From contig JBDREX010000053.1 in NCBI GenBank assembly GCA_043819345.1, forward strand, positions 9,602 to 73,601: a stretch of DNA of 64,000 nucleotides, given 5' to 3'. How positions within the stretch are numbered: position 1 is the first letter of the stretch; the number at the start of each line of letters is the position of its first letter. Of this stretch, positions 44,745-51,541 are shown in pieces. The translations under genes were made by a program, and so were the position numbers. The notes beneath the pieces are model-generated. The model was not told where the DNA came from, ran no database searches, and saw only the letters and a list, made by a program, of their open reading frames with translations. The DNA is from CAYRDK01 sp043819345 (lineage in GTDB: Bacteria; Omnitrophota; Gorgyraeia; Velamenicoccales; Velamenicoccaceae).

Positions 44745-44746
44745 AA

Positions 44747-45100
44747 ATGCTCCAAGAAGAAGAAAAAACCCATCTTGGCGTTATCAAAATCCATAATAAC
44801 GTCATCGCCTCCATCGCCGTTTTAGCGGCTCAAGAAGTTGAAGGAATATCTAAAATATGTGATAATATAAGATCCAAAGCGTTCAACCTCTTAGGTAAAA
44901 AAGAAAAATCGGAAGCAATCGAAGTAAGATCTGAAAAGGATGGAAATATTACAATCATTGTCCCTGTCATCGTTAAATTTGGACACAATATTCCTGAGGT
45001 CGCTCTGGCGCTACAGGAAAAAATTAAAGCAGCAGTTGAAGAGGCAACAGATATCACACCTAAAGACATCGTTATACAGATTAAAGGTGTAGAAAAATAG
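44747..45100 (+). CDS. Asp23/Gls24-family (YqhY-like) protein
   Basis: A 117-residue protein with the Asp23 fold: GVIKIHNNVIASIAVLAAQEVEGI, then TIIVPVIVKFGHNIPEVALALQEKIKAAVEEATDI-type helix and a final VNI-like strand. In Firmicutes YqhY is encoded next to accBC and has been linked to control of acetyl-CoA carboxylase activity; the same order here suggests a similar role. AGAAGGAGG is directly upstream. Confidence 0.85.
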   Translation: MLQEEEKTHLGVIKIHNNVIASIAVLAAQEVEGISKICDNIRSKAFNLLGKKEKSEAIEVRSEKDGNITIIVPVIVKFGHNIPEVALALQEKIKAAVEEATDITPKDIVIQIKGVEK

Positions 45101-45109
45101 GAGGATGAC

Positions 45110-45721
45110 ATGCGAACAACATTAAATATATTGTTGTATACTTTGGTGTTTGTAGTACTGGGAAGTCTTGCCGTCGCGTTTGCTTTTCATCTCGTCGAAC
45201 TTAAAGACATTATCACCATATTGGTCTATGCCTATCAAGACCTGCAAATTCGCTTAATAACGGGTCTTTCAGGGTTTGTTTGTATTCTATTAAGCTTTTC
45301 CATTGTTCAAAGTATAACCGGAAAGATCCAGCGCGAAAAAACAATAGCGTTTAATAATCCCAATGGCCAGGTTACAATTACATTATCGGCTGTTGAAGAT
45401 CTGATTAAGCGCTTAGCCGGCCAACAGCCTGAAATCAAGGACGCGCGAGCTGATGTCAAGGCCACAAAAAAAGGAATAGATGTAAGCATGAAAATTATCC
45501 TTCGCACAGAAACAAGTGTGCCTGACTTCACATCCAAACTCCAGGAAATTATCGCATCCAGAATTCAGGATGTTTTCGGTATTGAAGAAACCATCAATGT
45601 TAAAATCCATGTGGCCAAAATTATCACAACCGATGATAAGGCAAAAAAGAAGAGAGATAAAAACCAGGAACAACTCAATCAGGAAGATATCGCAATCCCC
45701 TATCAGGGAATAAAGATATAA
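45110..45721 (+). CDS. amaP: AmaP-like membrane anchor of Asp23-family proteins
   Basis: A 203-residue protein with two N-terminal membrane helices (about 5-28 and 45-68) and a cytosolic domain resembling the Asp23 partner region (about 85-170), then a charged tail. AmaP-like proteins tether Asp23 to the membrane in staphylococci. Finding it nine bases after an Asp23-family gene supports the call. Its occurrence with accBC in what looks like a Gram-negative is noteworthy. Confidence 0.75.
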   Translation: MRTTLNILLYTLVFVVLGSLAVAFAFHLVELKDIITILVYAYQDLQIRLITGLSGFVCILLSFSIVQSITGKIQREKTIAFNNPNGQVTITLSAVEDLIKRLAGQQPEIKDARADVKATKKGIDVSMKIILRTETSVPDFTSKLQEIIASRIQDVFGIEETINVKIHVAKIITTDDKAKKKRDKNQEQLNQEDIAIPYQGIKI

Positions 45722-45801
45722 AAAATTACAGACGCAATGACACAAAGTCACAAGTATAAACACAACAGATAAGTAAAAGTTATTACAAGGGAGTAGATAC
45801 T

Positions 45802-46830
45802 ATGAAGATAGGTGTACTTACAGGGGGCGGAGATTGCCCAGGATTAAACCCAGTTATCAGAGCAATCGTACGCAAAGCTTACAACGACAAGCACGAAACA
45901 ATTGGCTTTAAAAATGGATGGAAAGGTATTATTGATGGCGACAGCATGCCGTTAAACCTTGATGCCATTTCCGGAATTCTTCCTAAAGGCGGCACTATAT
46001 TAGGCACAAGCCGCACTAACCCTTTTAAAGATAAAACCGGAGCGGACGTCCAAAAAATAAAAGATGTCTTCAAAAAATTTAAACTAGATGCTCTTATCGC
46101 TATCGGAGGCGAAGATACACTTGGAGCCGCCAACAAGCTTGTTAAGGAAGGTTTAAATGTTGTTGGTGTCCCTAAGACCATTGATAATGACCTTTCCTCA
46201 ACCGACTACACATTCGGTTTTGACACATCCGTTAATATTGCAATGGAAGCGATTGATCGCCTGCACACAACCGCTGAAAGCCATCACAGGATCATGGTAG
46301 CTGAAATCATGGGGCGCCATGCCGGTTGGATAGCAACTTTTGCCGGAATCGCAGGCGGAGCAGATGTCGTCTTAATCCCTGAACTTCCTATCGACATAGA
46401 TGAAACATGCAACATCCTAAAAAAACGCCACTCCAGAGGAAAGACCTTCAGCATTGTTGTTGTTGCTGAAGGCGCCAAGTTCAAAGACCAGGACATCACA
46501 AAGGACCAAACGCTGGATGAATTTGGACACGTAAAACTTGGTGGCATCGGTGACCGCTTAGCAAAACTCATAGAAGAGAAAACAGGGTATGAAACCAGAG
46601 TAAGCGTTTTGGGCCATATTCAGAGAGGCGGCTCCCCAACAGCATTCGACAGGATTCTCGGCACAAGATTTGGTATCAAAGCTGTAGAACTGGTAGAAAA
46701 CAATGACTTTGGAAAAATGGTCAGCCTGTGCGGAACTAAAATCGTTGCTGTACCTTTAGAAAGTGCCGTTTCAAAACTAAAAACAATTGACATGGACCTT
46801 TATGATATCGCAAAAGAGTTTTTTGGATAA
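45802..46830 (+). CDS. 6-phosphofructokinase, PPi-dependent type by signature
   Basis: A 342-residue phosphofructokinase. GGGDCPGLNPVIRA binds phosphoryl donor, PKTIDND carries the catalytic Asp, and MGRHAGW and HIQRGGSPTAFDR contact fructose 6-phosphate. At the two positions that distinguish donors it has Asp105 (GGEDTLG) and Lys125 (PKTIDND), equivalent to E. coli Gly104 and Gly124; this combination is typical of pyrophosphate-dependent enzymes, which work reversibly. AAGGGAG precedes the start. gmhA follows after three bases. Confidence 0.92.
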   Translation: MKIGVLTGGGDCPGLNPVIRAIVRKAYNDKHETIGFKNGWKGIIDGDSMPLNLDAISGILPKGGTILGTSRTNPFKDKTGADVQKIKDVFKKFKLDALIAIGGEDTLGAANKLVKEGLNVVGVPKTIDNDLSSTDYTFGFDTSVNIAMEAIDRLHTTAESHHRIMVAEIMGRHAGWIATFAGIAGGADVVLIPELPIDIDETCNILKKRHSRGKTFSIVVVAEGAKFKDQDITKDQTLDEFGHVKLGGIGDRLAKLIEEKTGYETRVSVLGHIQRGGSPTAFDRILGTRFGIKAVELVENNDFGKMVSLCGTKIVAVPLESAVSKLKTIDMDLYDIAKEFFG

Positions 46831-46833
46831 ATT

Positions 46834-47409
46834 ATGAAAGATAAAATTAAAGAGATTATCAAAGATTCCATTACAGCTAAAGCGTATTTGCTTTACGACG
46901 AAGAACTGATTAAAAAAATTCAGGAAAGCGCCAAACTCATTAGCATGTCTTTGAATAAAGGCAAAAAAATTCTGATCTTTGGAAATGGCGGAAGCGCGGC
47001 TGATAGCCAACACTTTGCGGCAGAGTTAATAGGAAGGTTTCAAAAAGAAAGAAGAGCACTTGCCGCCGTCTCTTTAAGCACAGATACGTCTGTTTTAACA
47101 TCCTTAAGCAATGACTACTCCTTTGACGTTATCTTTAAACGGCAAATTGAAGCTCTGGGCAACACAGGTGACATCGCCTTTGGCATATCAACAAGCGGAA
47201 CATCAAAAAACGTGCTTGAAGGCATCAAAGCGGCAAGGAAATTAAAAATAAAAACTATCGGCTTGTCAGGAGATAAAAAAAATGGGCTCAACAGCCTTGC
47301 GGATATAGGCATCACAGTTCCAAACACAAAAACCGCTCGCATTCAAGAAGCGCACATCTTGATTATTCACATTATCTGCGAGCTGATTGAAAACTCTCTA
47401 AAAAAGTAG
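46834..47409 (+). CDS. gmhA: Sedoheptulose-7-phosphate isomerase
   Basis: A 191-residue SIS-domain isomerase with FGNGGSAADSQHFAAELIGRF, the LSTDTSVLTSLSND segment and STSGTSKNVLEG, all diagnostic for GmhA/DiaA. With the next gene it points to ADP-heptose synthesis for lipopolysaccharide core. DiaA, a DnaA-binding relative, is the alternative, but the adjacent heptose adenylyltransferase favours GmhA. Confidence 0.9.
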   Translation: MKDKIKEIIKDSITAKAYLLYDEELIKKIQESAKLISMSLNKGKKILIFGNGGSAADSQHFAAELIGRFQKERRALAAVSLSTDTSVLTSLSNDYSFDVIFKRQIEALGNTGDIAFGISTSGTSKNVLEGIKAARKLKIKTIGLSGDKKNGLNSLADIGITVPNTKTARIQEAHILIIHIICELIENSLKK

Positions 47410-47880
47410 ATGAACATAAAAATTAAGCCCATTGCCCAGTTAAAGAAGATAACAGACCGGGCAAAAAAAAATAAAAAAATCATAGTTTTTACGAATGGCT
47501 GTTTTGATATTATTCATTATGGCCATGTGCAATATCTGCAAAAGGCCAAAGCAAAAGGGGACATATTAATTATTGGCTTGAATGCGGATAAATCTGTTAG
47601 AAGGCTCAAAGGCAAAAATAGGCCCATTAACTGCCAAAAAGACAGAGCCGGTATCCTGGCAGCATTTGAATGTGTTGATTATATAGTTATTTTCAATGAA
47701 GACACTCCTTTTAATGTTATTAAAATTCTTAAGCCAAATGTCCTCATCAAAGGAGCAGACTGGTCCAATAAGACTATTATTGGCGCAGATATTGTAACAA
47801 GCTGCGGTGGAAAGGTCTTAACGATACCTTATCTAAAAAACAGGTCCACTTCGCACATCATTGAAAAGATAGCCACTTAA
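47410..47880 (+). CDS. hldE: D-beta-D-heptose 1-phosphate adenylyltransferase
   Basis: A 156-residue nucleotidyltransferase corresponding to the C-terminal domain of HldE (RfaE2 type): TNGCFDIIHYGHVQYL with the HxGH-like motif, then NRPINCQKDRAGILA and LIKGADW. It transfers AMP to heptose 1-phosphate. The kinase domain (RfaE1) is not attached and not in the window. It begins right after the gmhA stop, so the two genes form a unit. Confidence 0.92.
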   Translation: MNIKIKPIAQLKKITDRAKKNKKIIVFTNGCFDIIHYGHVQYLQKAKAKGDILIIGLNADKSVRRLKGKNRPINCQKDRAGILAAFECVDYIVIFNEDTPFNVIKILKPNVLIKGADWSNKTIIGADIVTSCGGKVLTIPYLKNRSTSHIIEKIAT

Positions 47881-47891
47881 CACTCACTGCA

Positions 47892-48359
47892 ATGCCAATA
47901 AAAAAACTCTCAAGCGAAACATGTGAAAAATCAACACGTTGCGATTCTTATAGAATCATTGACGCCAACATCAACCGTTGCAAAGAAGGCCTTCGCGTCT
48001 GCGAAGAAATTGCGCGCTTTCATTTAAAAAACAGTTGTTCTTCAAAAAAATACAGCGTCATACGACACATGTTGACAAAATTGTGCAAAGAATCAAAACT
48101 CGACCAAAAAGAACTCTTTAAGCACAGAGACTCTAAGCGTGATGTTGGACGTGCTTTTAACCTTGGACCAAAACGATCTAATTTTCAAAATATCTTTCTG
48201 GCTAATGCGCAAAGGACAAAAGAGGCTTTTCGCGTGCTCGAAGAATTTTCTAAGCTATTTGATACAACTTTAAGCAAAAACATACAAAATTTACGATTTG
48301 ATTTTTATGAACTGGAAAAAACAACAATTAAAAAATTCCCGGCTTTACTTGATTCTTGA
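47892..48359 (+). CDS. ThiD2-type HMP-P kinase domain protein
   Basis: A 155-residue helical protein matching the domain usually fused to the N-terminus of ThiE in many bacteria and named ThiD2, reported as a monofunctional HMP-phosphate kinase. Diagnostic pieces: RIIDANINRCKEGLRVCEE, DVGRAFN and NAQRTKEAFRVLEEF. Here it is a separate gene that overlaps thiE by 62 bases in another frame. No ribosome binding site is seen. The overlap may mean a split fusion, a programmed shift, or an assembly error in an A-rich tract near 48319. Confidence 0.8.
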   Translation: MPIKKLSSETCEKSTRCDSYRIIDANINRCKEGLRVCEEIARFHLKNSCSSKKYSVIRHMLTKLCKESKLDQKELFKHRDSKRDVGRAFNLGPKRSNFQNIFLANAQRTKEAFRVLEEFSKLFDTTLSKNIQNLRFDFYELEKTTIKKFPALLDS

Positions 48360-48954
48360 TAACCCCACATGTGGCTTTAAGAACCTAAGCAAGATCCTCA
48401 CAAAAGCTATTAAAGGCGGCGTTGACATTGTTCAGCTCAGAGATAAAACATCTTCTGCAAAAACTCTCCTGCAAGCAGGTTTAATCTTAAAAAAAATTGC
48501 TAAAAAATATCGCCGGCCTTTTATTGTCAATGACCGGCTAGATATAGCCATCGCCCTTGATGCTGATGGTGTTCATTTAGGACAGGAAGATGTACCCGTT
48601 TCTGTTGCGCGAAAAATCTTAGGATCAGAAAAAATTATAGGCCTATCTACTCATAGTCTAAAAGAAGTTAAGGCCGCTCAAAAAATGCCAATAGACTACC
48701 TTGGTTTTGGACCGGTTTTTCAAACAGCCACAAAACCGACATTGTTACCAAAAGGCATAAAAATGCTTAAAAACGCACTTACAATAAGTAAATTGCCAAT
48801 TTTTGCTATTGGTGGAATTGAAGAAAAAACATTATCTGATATAATGGCGCGTAATATTCCTATCAATCGCGCTGCTGTATGCCGCCCGGTTTGCCTAGCA
48901 CGCAATCCAGAAAAAGCTGCTCGCAGACTAAAAGACAGGCTCAAAAATGTATAA
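48298..48954 (+). CDS. thiE: Thiamine-phosphate synthase
   Basis: A 218-residue TIM-barrel enzyme joining HMP-PP and thiazole phosphate. Conserved parts: VDIVQLRDK near residue 41, FIVNDRLDIALALDADGVHLGQ-like stretch near 75, GLSTHS near 117, YLGFGPVF near 134 and the phosphate-binding FAIGGI near 166. The start at 48298 (or 48307) lies inside the ThiD2 gene; residues from about 13 (NSRLYLILD) align with other ThiE. It overlaps thiC by eight bases. Confidence 0.88.
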   Translation: MIFMNWKKQQLKNSRLYLILDNPTCGFKNLSKILTKAIKGGVDIVQLRDKTSSAKTLLQAGLILKKIAKKYRRPFIVNDRLDIAIALDADGVHLGQEDVPVSVARKILGSEKIIGLSTHSLKEVKAAQKMPIDYLGFGPVFQTATKPTLLPKGIKMLKNALTISKLPIFAIGGIEEKTLSDIMARNIPINRAAVCRPVCLARNPEKAARRLKDRLKNV

Positions 48955-50230
48955 ATCGTTAGTTCAAAATAAAAAGTTTTATCCCCTTATAAAAAAGACA
49001 GCGAAAAAAGAAGGAATAAGCGCCACCGAATTAACACGCCGTATCCAAGATGGAAGCTGTGTTATCACACACAATAATACAAAAAAACTGGATAAACCAT
49101 GTGCTATCGGAAGAGGTTTGACTACAAAAGTTAATGTCAATATCGGTACCTCCACAGATAAAAACAGCCTCAGGAATGAACTCAAAAAATTAGATTTATC
49201 TATTGAATTAGGGGCTGACGCTATTATGGATTTAAGCCTGGGTGGCAATCTTGCTGTTATCAGGAAAACAATCATCAAAAATTCTCCATTGCCTATCGGG
49301 ACAGTTCCTATTTATGAAGCTGCTATGAGAGCGCAAAGAAGGAAAGGAACATTCCTAAAAATGGAAAAGGAGGAAATTCTGGATGTTCTGCGTGACCAGG
49401 CTATTTCTGGTGTCGACTTTTTCACTGTGCACTGTGGCATCAATCAAAAAAGCCTCCAAGTCTTTCTGAAAAATAAAAGGCTGCTCAATGTTGTAAGCCG
49501 AGGAGGAGCTCTTATCGTCAACTGGATGCGCAAAAATAATCGCGAAAATCCATTTTACGAATATTTTGACGATATCCTGAAACTCGCTAAAAATTATAAT
49601 ATTACCCTCAGCCTGGGGGACGGAATGAGGCCGGGGTCAATTTTAGATGCTACAGATCCGGCACAAATCGCCGAACTTAAAGAACTTGGCAAGCTAACAG
49701 ATCGATGTCACAAAGCTGGAGTCCAGGTGATTATTGAAGGGCCGGGGCACGTGCCTTTACATCAGATCAAAGAAAACATGGAACTCCAAAAAAAGATCTG
49801 CAAAGGCGCGCCATTCTATGTATTGGGCCCACTCGTAACAGATGTTGCCATTGGTTACGATCATATCTCCGGAGCCATAGGAGGGGCTTTGGCCGCTTTT
49901 TATGGAGCCGATTTTCTATGTTATTTGACTCCAGCCGAACATGTACGGCATCCCTCTATTGAAGATGCCAGAGACGGCCTCATCGCATCAAAAATAGCCG
50001 CTCACGCGGCAGATATCGCTAAAGGCTTAAAAGGCGCTATTGACTGGGACAAGAAGCTCTCTTTAGCCCGCAGAAACAGAGATTGGGCCAAACAGATGAA
50101 GCTTGCTATAGACCCTCGTAAGGCCCATGAGTACAGAAAATCATCTCATCCAAAAATTAAAGATGTCTGCACCATGTGTGGAGAATTTTGCTCTATTAGA
50201 CTGATCGATAAGTGTCTGAATGACCAATAA
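48947..50230 (+). CDS. thiC: Phosphomethylpyrimidine synthase
   Basis: A 427-residue radical-SAM-type enzyme making HMP phosphate from AIR. Conserved stretches: GRGLTTKVNVNIGTS, AIMDLSLGG, FFTVHCGI, SLGDGMRPGS, EGPGHVP and YLTPAEHV; the C-terminal cluster motif is CTMCGEFC (C-x2-C-x3-C), as in the shorter ThiC class. With thiD2 and thiE it forms a thiamine unit. I found no TPP riboswitch upstream of this unit in the window. Confidence 0.95.
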   Translation: MYKSLVQNKKFYPLIKKTAKKEGISATELTRRIQDGSCVITHNNTKKLDKPCAIGRGLTTKVNVNIGTSTDKNSLRNELKKLDLSIELGADAIMDLSLGGNLAVIRKTIIKNSPLPIGTVPIYEAAMRAQRRKGTFLKMEKEEILDVLRDQAISGVDFFTVHCGINQKSLQVFLKNKRLLNVVSRGGALIVNWMRKNNRENPFYEYFDDILKLAKNYNITLSLGDGMRPGSILDATDPAQIAELKELGKLTDRCHKAGVQVIIEGPGHVPLHQIKENMELQKKICKGAPFYVLGPLVTDVAIGYDHISGAIGGALAAFYGADFLCYLTPAEHVRHPSIEDARDGLIASKIAAHAADIAKGLKGAIDWDKKLSLARRNRDWAKQMKLAIDPRKAHEYRKSSHPKIKDVCTMCGEFCSIRLIDKCLNDQ

Positions 50231-50270
50231 CTAAACGCCAGGCCTCCAATTAGATATTTTAAAGACTGCT

Positions 50271-50600
50271 ATGCGCATATGGGATATTGATCCAAAAAAG
50301 TTATGCCGGCAACATCTATTAGGCGAACATAGGGAATTGCATGCCATATGGACAATAATCACTCAAGATAAAAAGGGCTACGCTCATCATCCTGAAACAA
50401 AAAGATGGCGAGGCAAACTCAAAGCATTATACCTCCGGCACAAAAAACTCGTCTGTGAAATGAAACGCCGAAGCTATACTCACAAAAGCAAACTCTGCTC
50501 AAAATTAGCTACGGGAGCATCAGAACAAAAGCACATTCTAGACTCTATCTCAAAACAAAAAACTCTTCTAAGGCGTAAAAAATGTAGCTGCAAAATCTAA
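50271..50600 (+). CDS. Putative pyrimidine-dimer DNA glycosylase family protein
   Basis: A 109-residue basic protein. The start MRIWDIDPKKLCRQHLLGEH followed by RELHAIW, and HHPETKRWRGKLKALYLRHKKLV, resemble the endonuclease V (T4 DenV-like, Pyr_excise) family; the Glu of LGEHREL (residue 19) corresponds to the catalytic Glu23 of T4 endonuclease V. The N-terminal nucleophile Thr2 of the T4 enzyme is not conserved (Arg here), so glycosylase activity is uncertain. It stands alone between thiC and the nitrogen block. Confidence 0.6.
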   Translation: MRIWDIDPKKLCRQHLLGEHRELHAIWTIITQDKKGYAHHPETKRWRGKLKALYLRHKKLVCEMKRRSYTHKSKLCSKLATGASEQKHILDSISKQKTLLRRKKCSCKI

Positions 50601-50628
50601 ATATTCCTAAAAGCTGATATTCTAAAAC

Positions 50629-50657
50629 TTGACAAAACTAAAAAAAAATGGCATAAT
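50629..50657 (+). promoter_or_regulatory. Promoter of leader A (sigma-like gene)
   Basis: Perfect TTGACA (50629-50634), 17 bases, CATAAT (50652-50657), with TG one base before the hexamer. Transcription should start near 50664, right at the first ANTAR-type hairpin. Confidence 0.75.
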
Positions 50658-50665
50658 TACTTCGC

Positions 50666-50723
50666 GCACAAAGTTTGTGCACAAAACTGAACAATGAAGC
50701 GTTCCAACACGGAACGCTTTTTT
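50666..50723 (+). promoter_or_regulatory. ANTAR-type antiterminator/terminator, leader A module 1
   Basis: Hairpin 1: GCAC/GTGC (50666-50680) with loop AAAGTTT. Hairpin 2: GAAC (50689-50692), loop starting AATGAA, 3' arm GTTC (50701-50704). Both loops have A at 1 and G at 4, the bases recognised by ANTAR proteins. The 3' arm of hairpin 2 is also the 5' arm of the terminator AAGCGTTCC/GGAACGCTT (50697-50719) followed by six T, so the two folds exclude each other. Confidence 0.7.
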
Positions 50724-50755
50724 GTTGGTGGCGTTTCACCGAAGAAAAAATATAT

Positions 50756-50806
50756 GGATAAAGACGTCCTTTTTTAGGCACAGTAGTGCCCGAAAAGGGA
50801 TTTTTT
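50756..50806 (+). promoter_or_regulatory. ANTAR-type antiterminator/terminator, leader A module 2
   Basis: GGAT/GTCC (50756-50769) closes a hexaloop AAAGAC with A1 and G4. Its 3' arm shares CC with a 14-pair terminator stem (50768-50781 with 50786-50799, one mismatch) followed by A and six T. A preceding GGTG/CACC hairpin with hexaloop GCGTTT (50727-50740) has the right geometry but not the A1/G4 bases. Leader B has an almost identical module. Confidence 0.65.
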
Positions 50807-50859
50807 GTTTTCAGGGACAATGGTGTTCTGAATCTTTAAAAAAAGAGGAGCAGAACGCT

Positions 50860-51411
50860 ATGAATTTTTATATTCTACTAAAAAGGATTTCACCGCGGTT
50901 AAAGAATCTTTCCAGATATCTATTGAGAACACAAAGCGCTCAAAGCTCTTTTGGGGCAGATGACATTTACCAAGAAATGTGCCTCCATCTATGGCAAAGA
51001 TTCAAAAATGGCGTTTCCCCTGAATTTAATGATGCCTATATCGTCAAGAGCTGTGAATTTCATATCCGTAATTTCTTAAGAAAAAAAATTGATAAGTTGA
51101 AACCTCGGAGCCTTGAAGAGCCTCTTGGTGAAACAGGCCTCTTATTAAAAGATACTCTCATAAGCTCTCTGTCACATCACAACGACTGTTTTAACCATAT
51201 TCTTATTGAAGAAATCAGGAAAAAAATATCTAATGAAAAAGAAGAAGGCGTATTTAATCTATTATTAAAAGGCCATACAGTCAGAGACATTGGAAAGAAT
51301 CTCGGTATTTCACATGTTATGGTCGTCAAATATAAAAACAGAATTGTTAAAAGATGGAAAAATGAAGTACTCGGTTACCAAAAAGAGAAGACTGTTACTT
51401 ATGGTAATTAG
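50860..51411 (+). CDS. Small sigma-70-family-like protein
   Basis: A 183-residue protein with a region-2-like N-terminal half (DDIYQEMCLHLWQRFKN, then AYIVKSCEFHIRNFLRKK) and a region-4-like helix-turn-helix at the C-terminus (LLLKGHTVRDIGKNLGISHVMVVKYKNRIVKRW). It resembles ECF sigma factors but is not close to a named group. The open frame extends upstream to 50722 through the terminators, so the ATG at 50860, behind AAAGAGGAG, is taken. It is led by two terminators and is followed by the amt attenuator, which suggests it acts in nitrogen control. DNA-binding role is inference. Confidence 0.7.
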   Translation: MNFYILLKRISPRLKNLSRYLLRTQSAQSSFGADDIYQEMCLHLWQRFKNGVSPEFNDAYIVKSCEFHIRNFLRKKIDKLKPRSLEEPLGETGLLLKDTLISSLSHHNDCFNHILIEEIRKKISNEKEEGVFNLLLKGHTVRDIGKNLGISHVMVVKYKNRIVKRWKNEVLGYQKEKTVTYGN

Positions 51412-51428
51412 AAGAAGTAGTTTATTAT

Positions 51429-51507
51429 AGTCCCATAGCCGTGACTTTAAATAAAACAATGGCGTCTGATATCTTTGCCAGGATGGCAAATAATCAGGCG
51501 CCTTTTT
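51429..51507 (+). promoter_or_regulatory. ANTAR-type attenuator before amt (leader D)
   Basis: Hairpin 1: AGTCCC/GTGACT (51429-51446, one mismatch) with hexaloop ATAGCC. Hairpin 2, weaker: AAAC/GTCT (51454-51467) with hexaloop AATGGC. Both loops have A1 and G4. The terminator GGCGTCTGAT (51461-51470) with ATCAGGCGCC (51493-51502) encloses an inner TTTGCC/GGCAAA stem, is followed by five T, and overlaps hairpin 2. It stands between the sigma-like gene and amt; no separate promoter is evident. Confidence 0.55.
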
Positions 51508-51541
51508 ATTTGTACCTTATTCAATAGAAAGTGAGGCAATC

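Noticed and set aside
47400..47900. TPP riboswitch before the thiamine genes
   Set aside because: No THI-box-like core was found upstream of the thiD2-thiE-thiC unit; the genes run on from hldE with a gap of only 11 bases.
50727..50740. GGTG/CACC hairpin as a full ANTAR first hairpin of module 2
   Set aside because: The hexaloop GCGTTT lacks A1 and G4, so it is mentioned but not counted as a recognition loop.
50722..50859. N-terminal extension of the sigma-like protein
   Set aside because: The extension reads through the leader hairpins and second terminator; the ATG at 50860 has a good ribosome binding site and the sigma-like similarity begins after it.
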